A stretch of DNA of 64,000 bases, taken from NCBI GenBank assembly GCA_016713825.1, contig JADJOJ010000001.1:310001-374000 (forward strand). The letters run 5' to 3'. The notes beneath the pieces are model-generated. The model was not told where the DNA came from and searched no databases. It saw only the letters and a list, made by a program, of their open reading frames with translations. Numbering within the stretch: position 1 is the first letter of the stretch; each line of letters opens with the position of its first letter. The stretch comes from Candidatus Leptofilum gracile. Lineage in GTDB: Bacteria > Chloroflexota > Anaerolineae > Promineifilales > Promineifilaceae. Of the stretch, positions 11,899 through 20,658 are shown piece after piece. The translations under genes and the position numbers were made by a program.

Positions 11899-13149
11899 CT
11901 ACATCAGATTATACTTCTCAGCGAAGGCGATGAGCGCATCTTCGAAGACGTTAGCCGGTGGCAGGACCAATCCCGCGCCCACCTGGCCTACGCCAGCATC
12001 CTTGTGGGCGATGCCGGTGTTGATTTGCGGCCGTATGCCCAACTCCACCACCTTGCGAATATCCACCCCTACCGGCGTGCCGCGGAAGGCCAGCACCGGA
12101 ATGGTGAACGCTTTGTGCTCCGCCACGGTAATTTCGTACATGCGCATCGTTGTTTCCACGGCCATTTCCGGCGTGCCGCTGATGAAGGTGACGATGGCCG
12201 GGGCGGAGGCCATGGCAAATGCGCCAATGCCCGCCGTCTCCGTAATTGTGCTGTCGCCGATGTCGCCGCTGGCGTCGGCGGCAGTGAAGCCGGAGAAGTA
12301 GAGGCCGTCTGGCTGGCCGACGGGGCCGGTAAACCAGCGTGCGCCCAGGCCGCTGACGCGAATGCCTAAATCGGTGCCGTTGCGAGCCATCACGGTCATC
12401 ACCGTGCTGCCTTCGACGCCGTGACCCGCGTCGGCCATCGCTTTGCACGCGGCCATGACGGGATTGAGCACGCTGAGCGCGTTATCACCCAGGAATTGCA
12501 GAACGGCCGCTTTCTCCTCATCAGTCGCCCCAGTTTTAACAATCAGCGGGGCCAGCTTGGCGGTGAACAAAATCGAGCCAGCTTTGTTGCGATTGTGCCC
12601 CTCGTCCCCCATGTGCAGCGATTCCGCCAGCAGGGCGCGAATATCCAGCCCGTCCTCGCTCAGCGCCAGCGCTTCGGCCAGGATGGTGCCCAGCGTGTCG
12701 TTCATCCAGTGCAGCTTGGCCAGCACGTCTTCGCTGTACGCGCCGTAGCGCAGCACCTTGCCGTACCCTTCGTTGAGGTTGGAATACGTTTTGTTGCCGT
12801 GGGTGACGTTTTCGATCACGTACACCTTCATCGAGGCGGAGGTGACGCCCGCCATCGGCCCGACGGCGCTGTGCTCGTGGCACGGTTCTAAATCGATCTG
12901 GCCGCTGGTGACCAGCTTTTCCGCGCTTTCCCAATCGGTCGCCTTGCCTTCAAAGATGAGCGCCCCCACAATCGCGCCGCGCATGGGGCCAGAGGCGCGT
13001 TCCCAGGTGATGGGTGGCCCGGCGTGCAGCAGCAAATTGTCGCGCATCCCCGGAATCACGTCGCGGGCGGTGGCGACGGTTTTGAGAATGGGTCGCGCTT
13101 CCATCATGCGGGTTACGGCCGTTTCGTTTGCTTTGTCAATATCAATCAT
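11899..13149 (-). CDS. DUF1116 protein, oxamate carbamoyltransferase-type subunit (AllG/YlbE-like)
   Basis: The 416-aa product matches DUF1116 along its length (ARDVIPGMRDNLLLHAGPPI, EPCHEHSAVGPMAGVTSAS, GYGKVLRYGAY). In E. coli the DUF1116 protein YlbE works with FdrA and YlbF in the oxamic transcarbamylase of allantoin use (AllG, AllF, AllH). FdrA is encoded just upstream here (13648-15324), but no DUF2877 (AllH/YlbF) or carbamate kinase gene is visible in the window. AGGAGAAAG precedes the start. The reaction may be carbamoyl transfer in ureide or N-heterocycle breakdown; that is an inference from the family. Confidence 0.85.
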   Translation of the reverse strand: MIDIDKANETAVTRMMEARPILKTVATARDVIPGMRDNLLLHAGPPITWERASGPMRGAIVGALIFEGKATDWESAEKLVTSGQIDLEPCHEHSAVGPMAGVTSASMKVYVIENVTHGNKTYSNLNEGYGKVLRYGAYSEDVLAKLHWMNDTLGTILAEALALSEDGLDIRALLAESLHMGDEGHNRNKAGSILFTAKLAPLIVKTGATDEEKAAVLQFLGDNALSVLNPVMAACKAMADAGHGVEGSTVMTVMARNGTDLGIRVSGLGARWFTGPVGQPDGLYFSGFTAADASGDIGDSTITETAGIGAFAMASAPAIVTFISGTPEMAVETTMRMYEITVAEHKAFTIPVLAFRGTPVGVDIRKVVELGIRPQINTGIAHKDAGVGQVGAGLVLPPANVFEDALIAFAEKYNLM

Positions 13150-13164
13150 CTGCTTTCTCCTGAA

Positions 13165-13290
13165 ATTAAACCGCAGAGGACGCGGAGGACGCAGAAGCTG
13201 TCTGCGCCGTTTTGGGAATTTTTTATCAACAGATTTCGCAGATTACACAGATTTATTGCCTTTAATCTGCGAAATCTTTTTAATCTTTGA
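13165..13290. repeat. Word hairpins, GACGCAGAG and CAGATT families
   Basis: CCGCAGAGGACGCGGAGGACGC is followed by CAACAGATTTCGCAGATTACACAGATTT and then the complement AATCTGCGAAATC, TTTAATC. It is a composite of two word families between DUF1116 and the small hypothetical gene. Confidence 0.7.
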
Positions 13291-13316
13291 TTGACTGGTT
13301 TTTAGAAAATGTTGCT

Positions 13317-13643
13317 TCATATCTTTATTGCTCGAAGCTTCTCCGTAAGGTCAGAAAGCAGCTTGGCTGCATTTGGGTTTTGCGTCTCTGCAAAATATTC
13401 TTTGAAACAGTTGACGATGACAGTTGCCATTTCTTCATGAGAATCACCAGACAAGAAGTCGCCTTCTCTGGTAAAAAGCAGCTCGTCGTCTTTAAGCGCA
13501 GGAACTTCTACCCCAAGCTTACCAATTTCAAATCTCCAAGTGTCCCATCTGGCCCGAAAGTAAAAGTTGAGTTTCCCAACTTTGCCTTTGGCCTGGATGG
13601 GCGCGTACCCGCCAAAATTGTCTAACTCGATTTCTCCGTCCAT
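13317..13643 (-). CDS. Hypothetical protein, 108 aa
   Basis: I do not recognise this product. It is acidic, has no signal peptide or membrane segment, and looks like a small alpha/beta protein (GYAPIQAKGKVGKLNFYFRA, then a helical C-terminal half). The ATG at 13643 is preceded by AGGATGAG, and it lies four bases after the FdrA stop, so it is very likely co-translated with fdrA. Its position between FdrA and DUF1116 is where some loci carry the third transcarbamylase subunit, but its size and sequence do not fit DUF2877. Confidence 0.65.
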   Translation of the reverse strand: MDGEIELDNFGGYAPIQAKGKVGKLNFYFRARWDTWRFEIGKLGVEVPALKDDELLFTREGDFLSGDSHEEMATVIVNCFKEYFAETQNPNAAKLLSDLTEKLRAIKI

Positions 13644-13647
13644 CTGC

Positions 13648-15324
13648 TCATCCTAACTGTTCCTCTTCATTTTGGCCAGGATGGCCATCAGCTTTCGTTG
13701 CCGCCTGCCGGGGACGCCACTCGACCTGTACGGCCGTTCCCCCCTGCCCCTTAATGCTCTCATAAAACGATTCCAGCCCCACGTTGATCGCCGCCAGCTT
13801 GCCACCAAATGCGGCTGGTGAAACCGGCGGAGCGCTGCTTTCTGGCTGTGGCAGCCGGTTGAAGATGTAATCCACCGCCTCGTTGGTGCTGGGGAAGACG
13901 GTGGCTCCGGCGGCGGCCAACTGCTCAATCTGGCTGTTCAAATCTTGCGGATCTTCATCCGTGCCCACCACGATGGCGATCACTTTTTTGCCTGCCTGCA
14001 CCGCCTCGGCAATGGCCGGGCTCAGTTCGCCCGCCGGGTTGGGATGGGAGCCTTCGCCCAGGACCACATCGAGCAAAATGAAGCCGACTTCGGGATCGGC
14101 CGTTTCCTGACGCATTCGTCGCAGCCGCAAATTATTGTCCATCATCGGGTGCAGGCGGCCTTGGGTGAACTCGTCTTCGCCCATGTCGATGATGGTGTGC
14201 CCCTGGCTGCGGTTGAGGTCTTCGAGGGTCTGGTCGGGGCGGATGGGGATGTTGGTGTAGAGCTGGTCGAGAACGGCCGTTAACCCCAAAACCGTCTCAT
14301 ACGCCAGCGTGCCGCCAGAGAAGAGGCCGCGCACGTACCCGTCCACAGGGCGGCGCATGGGGGAGAGCAGCGAGGTTTCTACGGTGGTGGCCAGGTGAAC
14401 GGCGAGTTCGGCCGTTTCTACCAGGCTGGTAGCAAAATGGATGTTGCCCACCTTGTGCCCCGGCGGCGGGAAGCCGATGAAGTTGACCACAATCTGCTTG
14501 CCGGTGGCCTGCGCCGCCCGCAAAAGCCGGGTGGCCACTTGGGGCGATGGCGGTTTGGAGACCAATACAATCACCCGCGTGGCCCGATCTTTGCCCAGCA
14601 GTTCGACCGCTTGCAGCGCGGTGATGGCTCCGACTTCGGCCTTTAAATCGCGCCCGCCGGTGCCGATGGCTTGCGACAGGCCGCTGCCCAAATTGTGAAT
14701 CTCGCTGCTGACCGCTTGCAAGCCGGTGCCGGAAGCGGCAACCAGCCCGATGAGGCCGCGCCGCACCCGGTTGGCAAAGCCCAGCCCCACGCCGTTGACA
14801 ATCGCCGTGCCGCAATCTGGCCCCATGAGCAGCAATCCTTTGGCCTTTGCTTTCTGCTTCAGACGCACCTCGTCGGCCAGCGGCACGTTGTCGCTGTAGA
14901 GGAAGACATGTTTGCCCAACTCCAGCGCCTCTTCGGCGACACCAGCGGCGTAGCGCCCTGGCACGGAGATGAGAACCCAACTGGCTTCAGGCAGCATCTT
15001 GGCGGCGGCGGCCAGGCTGTGGGGGCGGTATTCGCTGCTGCTGGCTGTTTTGCGGCGGGTGAGCAGTTGATCTACCTGGGAGATGGCTTGGGTAACGGCC
15101 GTTTCCGTCTCCCCCTTCACCACAATCAGCAAATCATCTGCTTTGGCATTCACGTTGGCAGGCAGCAAATCGCCCGCGGCGAGCAGTTCCTTGTTGGCGT
15201 CGGTGGCCATCACCACCCCGGCATCAGCCACGCCCGGCAGCTCGGCCAGCGCCTTTTGCAGCTGCATCAGCACCACGGAATCATAGTAGGCACCTTGCCT
15301 TACTTCACTTTTTATGACGGTCAT
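13648..15324 (-). CDS. fdrA: FdrA-family protein (acyl-CoA synthetase-like, AllF-type subunit)
   Basis: The 558-aa product has the succinyl-CoA-ligase-like layout of FdrA: a CoA-binding Rossmann part, the family hallmark MGPDCGTAI near residue 170, a GASGTGLQ-like VAASGTGLQ loop, and a C-terminal ligase-like half (FSGGTLAYE, GVGED-type segment MGEDEFTQGRLHPM). FdrA is the large subunit of the oxamate carbamoyltransferase complex in E. coli, acting with DUF1116 and YlbF proteins. GGGAGAG precedes the start. It is coupled to the small gene at 13317 and to DUF1116 downstream. Confidence 0.88.
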   Translation of the reverse strand: MTVIKSEVRQGAYYDSVVLMQLQKALAELPGVADAGVVMATDANKELLAAGDLLPANVNAKADDLLIVVKGETETAVTQAISQVDQLLTRRKTASSSEYRPHSLAAAAKMLPEASWVLISVPGRYAAGVAEEALELGKHVFLYSDNVPLADEVRLKQKAKAKGLLLMGPDCGTAIVNGVGLGFANRVRRGLIGLVAASGTGLQAVSSEIHNLGSGLSQAIGTGGRDLKAEVGAITALQAVELLGKDRATRVIVLVSKPPSPQVATRLLRAAQATGKQIVVNFIGFPPPGHKVGNIHFATSLVETAELAVHLATTVETSLLSPMRRPVDGYVRGLFSGGTLAYETVLGLTAVLDQLYTNIPIRPDQTLEDLNRSQGHTIIDMGEDEFTQGRLHPMMDNNLRLRRMRQETADPEVGFILLDVVLGEGSHPNPAGELSPAIAEAVQAGKKVIAIVVGTDEDPQDLNSQIEQLAAAGATVFPSTNEAVDYIFNRLPQPESSAPPVSPAAFGGKLAAINVGLESFYESIKGQGGTAVQVEWRPRQAATKADGHPGQNEEEQLG

Positions 15325-15347
15325 TGGTTACTCTCCCAATTTTTTAT

Positions 15348-15422
15348 GACGAAGGAACGAAGGGACAAAAGAGACAAAGGGTTTTAATTTTCTTCGTACC
15401 TTCCTATCTTTGTTCCTTTGTA
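15348..15422. repeat. Word hairpin, GACGAAGGAACGAAGG family
   Basis: The left arm runs GACGAAGGAACGAAGGGACA then GAGACAAAGGG; the right arm is an imperfect complement (CTTCGTACCTTCCTATCTT, TGTTCCTTTG). It lies between the fdrA start and the beta-helix gene stop. Confidence 0.75.
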
Positions 15423-15429
15423 TAAATTC

Positions 15430-16143
15430 CTATATTCGGTCCACACGCCGGGGGTTTTGGCGGAATTTGATGATCGAATCGGCCGCATGGTACCCCTTGC
15501 GCAGGCTGAGGTTGGCGTAAACCAGCGTGCGCGGCCCGATGAGCGTGCCCGGATTGAGCACGGCGTTGCAGCCGGTCTGCGCGTCGTCGCCCAAGATAGC
15601 CCCCATTTTGGCCAGCCCTGTGTCGTAAATTTGGTCGTCGATGGTGAGTTGGATAGACGGCCGTTTCCCCGTCACCGGATCCTTGTCGCTCAAAATGCCC
15701 AAATTGCTCAGCTTGGTGCCCGCCCCCAAATTCACCCGATGCCCCAAAATGGAGTCGCCGACGTAGCTAAAGTGGGGCGCGTGGGCGTTGGGCAAAAAGA
15801 GAGCGTTTTTAGCCTCGCTGGCGTGGCCCAAGATGGCCCCCGGCAGCAAAATCACGTTGTCGCGGATAAATGCGCCGTGCCGCACCGTGGCCCCTGGCGC
15901 AATGTAGGCCGGACCTTCGATATACACACACGGCTCAATCACCGCCCCCTCGCCAATAAAAATGGGGCGGTCAGACAGGTACGAACCGGGCATCACCGTC
16001 CCCAAAATCGTCTGCTCACTGCCCACCAGTCGCGCCACATGCTCCTTGATTTTGGGAATCGCCTCCCACACGTAGGTGCAGCCCGCAAACAATGAGGCGG
16101 TGAATTCATCTTCAAAGTTAAAAAAATCAGTTGGTGTTAGCAT
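15430..16143 (-). CDS. Left-handed beta-helix (hexapeptide) protein, GlmU C-domain-like
   Basis: The 237-aa product is made of hexapeptide-repeat turns (IFIGEGAVIEPCVYIEGPAY, GATVRHGAFIRDNVILLPGA, VGDSILGHRVNLGAGTKLSN), the form of acyl/nucleotidyl-sugar transferase domains annotated as UDP-GlcNAc diphosphorylase-like. There is no N-terminal Rossmann nucleotidyltransferase domain; only about 55 helical residues precede the helix. It may acetylate a sugar nucleotide. Why it lies within the catabolic island is unclear. I see no Shine-Dalgarno site before the ATG. Confidence 0.75.
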   Translation of the reverse strand: MLTPTDFFNFEDEFTASLFAGCTYVWEAIPKIKEHVARLVGSEQTILGTVMPGSYLSDRPIFIGEGAVIEPCVYIEGPAYIAPGATVRHGAFIRDNVILLPGAILGHASEAKNALFLPNAHAPHFSYVGDSILGHRVNLGAGTKLSNLGILSDKDPVTGKRPSIQLTIDDQIYDTGLAKMGAILGDDAQTGCNAVLNPGTLIGPRTLVYANLSLRKGYHAADSIIKFRQNPRRVDRI

Positions 16144-16235
16144 AATTTTTTTTGGCCACCGAGGGCACAGAGAGTTAAGAGAAAAACCTTAATGTCTCAT
16201 CATGTACCGCGATGGCGAATCCTTCTTAAGAAATA

Positions 16236-16289
16236 GGACGCAGATTCCCCTGATCGCCCTGATCAGGAAAATCAGGGGAATCTGCGTCC
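16236..16289. repeat. Hairpin GGACGCAGATTCCCCTGAT
   Basis: A perfect 19-bp inverted repeat with a 16-bp spacer that itself contains CCTGATCAGG. It follows the stop-side of the beta-helix gene region and precedes the SGNH gene stop. No T run follows, so it is more likely a dispersed element than a terminator. Confidence 0.8.
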
Positions 16290-16302
16290 CATTTTTTGAA
16301 AA

Positions 16303-17115
16303 TCACTCCTGTAAGAGCAGATATTTTGCTGTAGGCAAAATGAGTTCAACCCATTGGCGGTACATCTCGCCAGAGGGATGCAGTCCGTCGTCAGCGATGA
16401 GCGTACGCTCGTTTATCGCCTGCCGAGAATTTGGTGTTATGTCAATGTAAACGATACCGCGACTTTCTGTTTCGGCCCGATTGATGGCGTTGAAGGCATC
16501 AATCGCCGCGCTCACGCCCTGAAAGTCTCGCCGCTGCCCAAAGGGGGTGACGCCCCAGTCGGGGATGGAGACGATGAAGACGCGGTTGGGATTGTTGTCG
16601 GCGAGGGTGACGGCCGTTTCCAACAGCCCCACAAACTGTTCCCGGTACTGCTCCTGGCTCAGCCCGCGATACTGGTTGTTTACCCCAATCAGCAGCGACA
16701 CCAAATCGTACGGCCCCTGCGGCTGGGCCAGGGCGATGCCTTCCGCCAGTTCGGCCGTCGTCCAGCCCGTTTTGGCAATGATCTCCGGCTCGGCAATGGC
16801 CATGCCCTGTTCGCGCAGCGCGGCGACCAGCTGCACCGGCCATCGTTCAGCCACGGCTACACTTTCACCGATGGTGTAAGAATCTCCCAATGCGAGGTAA
16901 CGCAGTTCAGGTGGCAAGGATGTCATAGTGGGTGTTGGTTGAGCTGTGGGGGTGGAAACGGCCGTTGCCGCCCCACACCCCACCATCAGCAAAATAATTA
17001 AAAGCGCCCACTGGCAAAATTTGGGCAACGCCGTAAAGGAAAATCTGTTCAATCTGCAAAATCTTTGTTTTTTTATCAACAGATTACACAGATTTACTAG
17101 ATTTTTGATTATCAC
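16303..17115 (-). CDS. SGNH/GDSL hydrolase lipoprotein
   Basis: The product has a hydrophobic segment ending in the lipobox LLMVGC, a Thr/Pro-rich linker (STPTAQPTPT), then an SGNH hydrolase domain: block I as ALGDSYTIGES near residue 75 with the nucleophile Ser, block III as LIGVNNQYRG and block V as DGLHPSGE near 243. It is probably a surface-anchored esterase. The first 25 or so residues of the open frame are encoded by CAGATT word repeats and are unlikely to be protein. The true start is probably a TTG or another non-ATG codon near 17025, but I cannot fix it. Confidence 0.75.
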   Translation of the reverse strand: MIIKNLVNLCNLLIKKQRFCRLNRFSFTALPKFCQWALLIILLMVGCGAATAVSTPTAQPTPTMTSLPPELRYLALGDSYTIGESVAVAERWPVQLVAALREQGMAIAEPEIIAKTGWTTAELAEGIALAQPQGPYDLVSLLIGVNNQYRGLSQEQYREQFVGLLETAVTLADNNPNRVFIVSIPDWGVTPFGQRRDFQGVSAAIDAFNAINRAETESRGIVYIDITPNSRQAINERTLIADDGLHPSGEMYRQWVELILPTAKYLLLQE

Positions 17116-17155
17116 GATTTAAAAATTTGTTCCATCTGCGCAATCTTTGATTATG
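17045..17155. repeat. Word hairpin, CAGATT family
   Basis: TCAATCTGCAAAATCTTTG, then ATCAACAGATTACACAGATT, TACTAGATTTTTG, and again CATCTGCGCAATCTTTG: alternating words and complements around a T-rich centre. It lies between the amidase stop and the SGNH gene, and it extends the SGNH reading frame. Confidence 0.75.
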
Positions 17156-17182
17156 TACCTTTTGGCAGCAACGCCAACCAGT

Positions 17183-18486
17183 TTAGCCTGTGGTTAAAAG
17201 CGGCTCGATCTGGCTGGCAAAACTCAGCATCGCTTCGTCGCCAAACCAGCGGCCCGTCAGCTGCAAGCCCAGCGGCAGCCCGGCCTTGTTTTTGCCCGCA
17301 GGCAGCGTCAGCGTGGGCAGCCCGGCGTGTGTCCACGGCAAATTCATCACCGGGTCGCCCGTGCTGTCCAGCCCGGTCGGGGCTGCGCCCAGCGCTGGCG
17401 GCGAGAGCCACAGGTCGAGGCCGTATTTGTCCATCTGCTGGATGAGCGTTTCGCGCAGCGCGGCCCGCCCGGCAACCGCCTTTTTGAGCTGGTTATCACT
17501 GATTTTTGACCGCGCTGGATCAATTCGGCCGTTTTTGGATGATACTTCCCGGCGTGTTCCGCAAACCACGCCTCGTGGAAGCGCGCCGCCTCGGCCGCCA
17601 CAATCAAATTGTGCCGTTCGTAAATCTTGTCAAAATCGGGCATCGCCTCAACCGATTTCACCACAAACCCTGCGTCGTGCAGCCGACGGCACCATTGCCG
17701 AAAATGGGTTCGCCCTTCTTCAGATGCCCGCTGCAAATAAAGCCCTTCGGGGATGCCCAGCACCGGCTTCTTTTCGGTGACGACCAATTGCCAATGTTGA
17801 CATAACAGTCCGGCCACCAGTTCCATCCCAGCCGCATCATTCGTAAAACAGCCAACGTGGTCCAGCGAGACAGACAGCGGCAGCACGCCCGCTTTGTTGA
17901 TGCGGTCGTAGCTTGGCTTGTAACCCACCGCGCCGCAAAACGCCGCCGGACGGTTGACGGAGCCAATCGTTTGCGTGCCAAAGGTGAGCGGGGCGATGCC
18001 CGCCCCCACTGCCGCCGCCGAGCCGCTGCTGCTGCCCCCAGGTGTGTGCGCCGGGTTGTGCGGATTGCGCGTGGGGCCGGGGCCAAAGTAAGCAAATTCG
18101 GTGGTGACGGTTTTGCCCAAAATGAGCGCACCGGCCTGCCGCAGCGCCGTCACGCTGGGGGCTTCGCTGCCTTGCAAAAGGTCGGTGGGCAGCTGGCTGC
18201 CCGCCTGCGTGGTGAACCCTTCCACCTGGAAAATATCTTTCACCCCGAGCGGGATGCCAAACAGGGCGGGTCGGTCGGCGGGGTTGGGGTATTGGGTGAG
18301 GAGGTCTTTGGCTTGTTGGTGAAGGCGGGGGAAACGGCCGTCTTCCGCCACAAAAGCGAGCACAGCCGGTTCACGCTCGTTAAAGCGCTGCTCTAGCGCG
18401 GCCAAATAATCCAGCAAAGACCAGCCGCCGCTGCGCAGTTCGCTGGCAATCACGGTGAGCGAGGCGTCAAGATTGATCCGCTTCAT
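17183..18486 (-). CDS. Amidase signature enzyme (frame break at an A/T run)
   Basis: With one base restored the product is about 434 aa, as usual for amidase-signature enzymes, which hydrolyse amides with a Ser-cisSer-Lys triad. The Lys is in LGVKDIF (near residue 83), and the Ser residues are in TPGGSSSGSAAA and GTQTIGS (about 150-175). The frame breaks at the T5 run 17503-17507 (plus strand): one more base joins ELIQRGQK to ISDNQLKKAV with no loss. The ATG overlaps the stop of the [2Fe-2S] subunit gene as ATGA, so the two are coupled and probably act on the same substrate path. Confidence 0.85.
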
Positions 18487-18956
18487 GCCCCACCGTGCAC
18501 TTTTTGGGCGGCGATTTGCACCGCCTGGACGATATGCTGGTACCCGGTGCAGCGGCACAAATTCCCCGAAATCGCCTCGCGAATTTCGGCTTCGGTGGGG
18601 TTGGGGTGCGCTGCCACAAACGGCACCAGGGTCATCAGGAAACCGGGCGTGCAGAAGCCGCACTGCAAGCCGTGGGCCTCCCAAAACGCCTGCTGGATGG
18701 GGTGCAAATCTGCCTGGCTTTCGGCCAGCCCCTCCACGGTGGTTAGCTCGTGGCCGTTGGCCTGCACGGCAAACATCAGACACGAGCGCACCGGCTCGCC
18801 ATCGAACAGCACCGTGCAAGCGCCGCACACCCCCTGCTCACAGCCTACGTGCGTCCCCGTCAACCCCAATTCATGCCGCAAAAAATCGCTCAGCAGCAAA
18901 CGTGGCTCAACATCGCGCTCGTACGTTTTTGTATTTATGGACAAAGAAATATTCAT
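18483..18956 (-). CDS. [2Fe-2S]-binding (small) subunit of Mo hydroxylase, CoxS/XdhC-type
   Basis: The 157-aa product has the two family clusters: CEQGVCGACTV for the plant-ferredoxin-type cluster near residue 40, and QCGFCTPG with NLCRCTGY for the second cluster near 100 and 135. It carries electrons from the Mo site to FAD. It lies downstream of the FAD subunit gene but is separated from it by a GxxExxY gene, and is followed by an amidase with a four-base overlap. It presumably assembles with the large subunit at 4054-6381. Confidence 0.92.
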   Translation of the reverse strand: MNISLSINTKTYERDVEPRLLLSDFLRHELGLTGTHVGCEQGVCGACTVLFDGEPVRSCLMFAVQANGHELTTVEGLAESQADLHPIQQAFWEAHGLQCGFCTPGFLMTLVPFVAAHPNPTEAEIREAISGNLCRCTGYQHIVQAVQIAAQKVHGGA

Positions 18957-18959
18957 TTT

Positions 18960-19400
18960 TTACGATCCATTGTTTTCAGGATTATTATCAACAGATTTCG
19001 CAGATTTATCAGATTTTTTCTTACTGTTGAATAATCGTGTGTAGTGAAGTGAATCAGAGCCGAAATTAAGGAGCAGACCCCGATCATAATTTGAAGCACG
19101 CAAGTAGTTAATCACTTGTGCTTTTTCTCTGCCGCTTACTGCTGGAAGAGCCTTCAATTCCACAATAATTGTGTCAAAGCATAAAAAGTCAGTGCGATAA
19201 ACTTTTTGCATCCGCTGACCTTTATAAAAAATAGGCAAGTCAACTTCGTGCAGAAATGGGATGTTTCGACTGTTCATTTCCATCATTAACGCTTCATGGT
19301 AAACATCTTCCAAAAAACCGGCTCCTAACTCATGATGGACAGCCATTGCGGCACCAATCACTTCATATGTTTCAGGGTCGCGATTGCGGTTTGTTTCCAT
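18960..19400 (-). CDS. GxxExxY protein, PD-(D/E)xK nuclease-like (copy 2)
   Basis: The 146-aa product has the signature GFLEDVY near residue 29 and the nuclease-like pair TDF ... VELKAL. It shares architecture with copy 1 (6435-6806), but the two are clearly diverged, so this is not a recent duplication. Its last 15 or so codons (SDKSAKSVDNN region) are encoded by CAGATT word repeats that form one arm of an inverted pair; the other arm lies just upstream of its start (19409-19440). It splits the FAD and [2Fe-2S] subunit genes of a Mo hydroxylase, which are normally adjacent. Confidence 0.85.
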   Translation of the reverse strand: METNRNRDPETYEVIGAAMAVHHELGAGFLEDVYHEALMMEMNSRNIPFLHEVDLPIFYKGQRMQKVYRTDFLCFDTIIVELKALPAVSGREKAQVINYLRASNYDRGLLLNFGSDSLHYTRLFNSKKKSDKSAKSVDNNPENNGS

Positions 19401-19530
19401 TTATTACCAATCTGTTTAATCTGCAAAATCTTTGATTTTTGTTTTTTTATCAACAGATTACACAGATTTACCAGATTTTTTGGCTGAAGCGATTCTAAAA
19501 TCTTTTCAATCTGCGAAATCTTTGATTTTA
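18985..19530. repeat. CAGATT word arms around GxxExxY gene 2, plus an empty hairpin
   Basis: The left arm 18985-19016 holds three words of the type CAGATTT. The right arm 19409-19440 is its imperfect complement with one gap. Next to it, 19447-19483 and 19497-19530 form a second inverted pair of the same words with no gene inside. Confidence 0.65.
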
Positions 19531-19544
19531 TTCTGAAAATTGAC

Positions 19545-20420
19545 TCAATTTCCTGCTCGCGCAAATGCTTGCTTGAGGGCGCGGATGGTGAGGACTTTGG
19601 CCAGGTGGCGTTTGTAATCGGCGGTGGCGTGGATGTCGCCGCGGGGGTCGATTTCGTTTTGGCTGGCGGCAACGGCCGTTTCCAACCAAATCTCCTCAGA
19701 CGGCCGTTCCCCCACCAACATCTGCGCCGCCTGCTCAGCCACCATCGGCACCTCGCCCGCGTTCAGGTAAACCAGCCGCGCCGCCGTGCAGACGCCGCTG
19801 CCGTCCACCGTCACCACCGCCGCCACGCCAGACAGCGCATAATCGCCGTGCCGCCGGGCCATCTCCGTGAACGCCGTGCCGGTTCCCGCAGGCAGGGGCG
19901 GCAGGGCAATCTCCACCAGCAGCTCCTCGTCGCCGATGTCGGTGGTGAACAGGCTGGTGTAAAAGTCGCGGGCAGCGATCCAGCGTTCGCCCGTAGTGGA
20001 TTGGAGTTTGATACGGCCGTTCAGCGCCACACAAATCAACGGCAGTTCAGCCGCCGGGTCGGCATGGGCCAGACTGCCGCCAAACGTGCCCCGATTGCGA
20101 ATTTGGGGATGGGCAATGTGTGGCAACGCTTCGGCTAGCAGCGGTTGATGTTGGGCTACCAACGGATCGCGCTCCAGGCGACTTTGGCGCACCATGCTGC
20201 CAAAATGGAGCGTGCCGTCGGACGTTTGCCAGATGCCATCCAGGCCCGGCACGCCGTTCAAATCAATGAGCACACCCGGCTGCGCCAGGCGAAAGTTCAT
20301 CACCGGCACCAGACTTTGGCCACCGGCCAGCGGTTTGGCGTCAAAGCCATGCTGCTGCATCGCCGCCAGCGCACCATCTAACGAATCCGGCGCTACGTAT
20401 TCAAAAGGAGCTGGTTTCAT
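19545..20420 (-). CDS. FAD-binding (medium) subunit of Mo hydroxylase, CoxM-type
   Basis: The 291-aa product matches the FAD subunit of the xanthine dehydrogenase family: GGQSLVPVMNFRLAQP near residue 34 and NRGTFGGSLAHADPAAELP near 105 contact FAD, followed by the C-terminal CoxM domain (LFTTDIGDEELLVEIALP). I use the ATG at 20420 (MKPAPFEYV), which has AAGGAT upstream; the frame runs 140 bp further upstream without support. It is the first gene of the minus-strand island and is divergent from the CoA-transferase gene. Confidence 0.9.
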   Translation of the reverse strand: MKPAPFEYVAPDSLDGALAAMQQHGFDAKPLAGGQSLVPVMNFRLAQPGVLIDLNGVPGLDGIWQTSDGTLHFGSMVRQSRLERDPLVAQHQPLLAEALPHIAHPQIRNRGTFGGSLAHADPAAELPLICVALNGRIKLQSTTGERWIAARDFYTSLFTTDIGDEELLVEIALPPLPAGTGTAFTEMARRHGDYALSGVAAVVTVDGSGVCTAARLVYLNAGEVPMVAEQAAQMLVGERPSEEIWLETAVAASQNEIDPRGDIHATADYKRHLAKVLTIRALKQAFARAGN

Positions 20421-20560
20421 GCGAGAAATCCTTATCTGCTTGCGTAAAAATCGAGGGCTACCTATTATTTGGGCTACGGTCGCAGCAACCCTTTCACGCA
20501 ATGGTTGAGAGGAAAAAATATTATCTTGGAACGGCCGTATCTTGTCAAACTTACCCGTCA

Positions 20561-20627
20561 TCAGTAATCAGTAAGTCAGTAATCAGTATTCAGTCCGATA
20601 ACTGAACACTGATTACTGAATACTGAC
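20561..20627. repeat. Word hairpin, TCAGTAATCAGT family
   Basis: Left words TCAGTAATCAGT, GTCAGTAATCAGT and ATTCAGT face right words CTGAACACTGATTACTGAATA. It lies in the divergent spacer between the FAD subunit and CoA-transferase genes. Half of the same family recurs at 23584-23611 after the thiolase gene. Confidence 0.8.
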
Positions 20628-20658
20628 CTACTGTTTACCAAACAAAGAGAGACCACCC

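Noticed and set aside
18487..18828. N-terminal extension of the amidase frame upstream of 18486
   Set aside because: The translation is Arg-rich and antisense-like because it lies over the [2Fe-2S] subunit gene in another frame. The amidase Met at 18486 fits the usual ATGA overlap.
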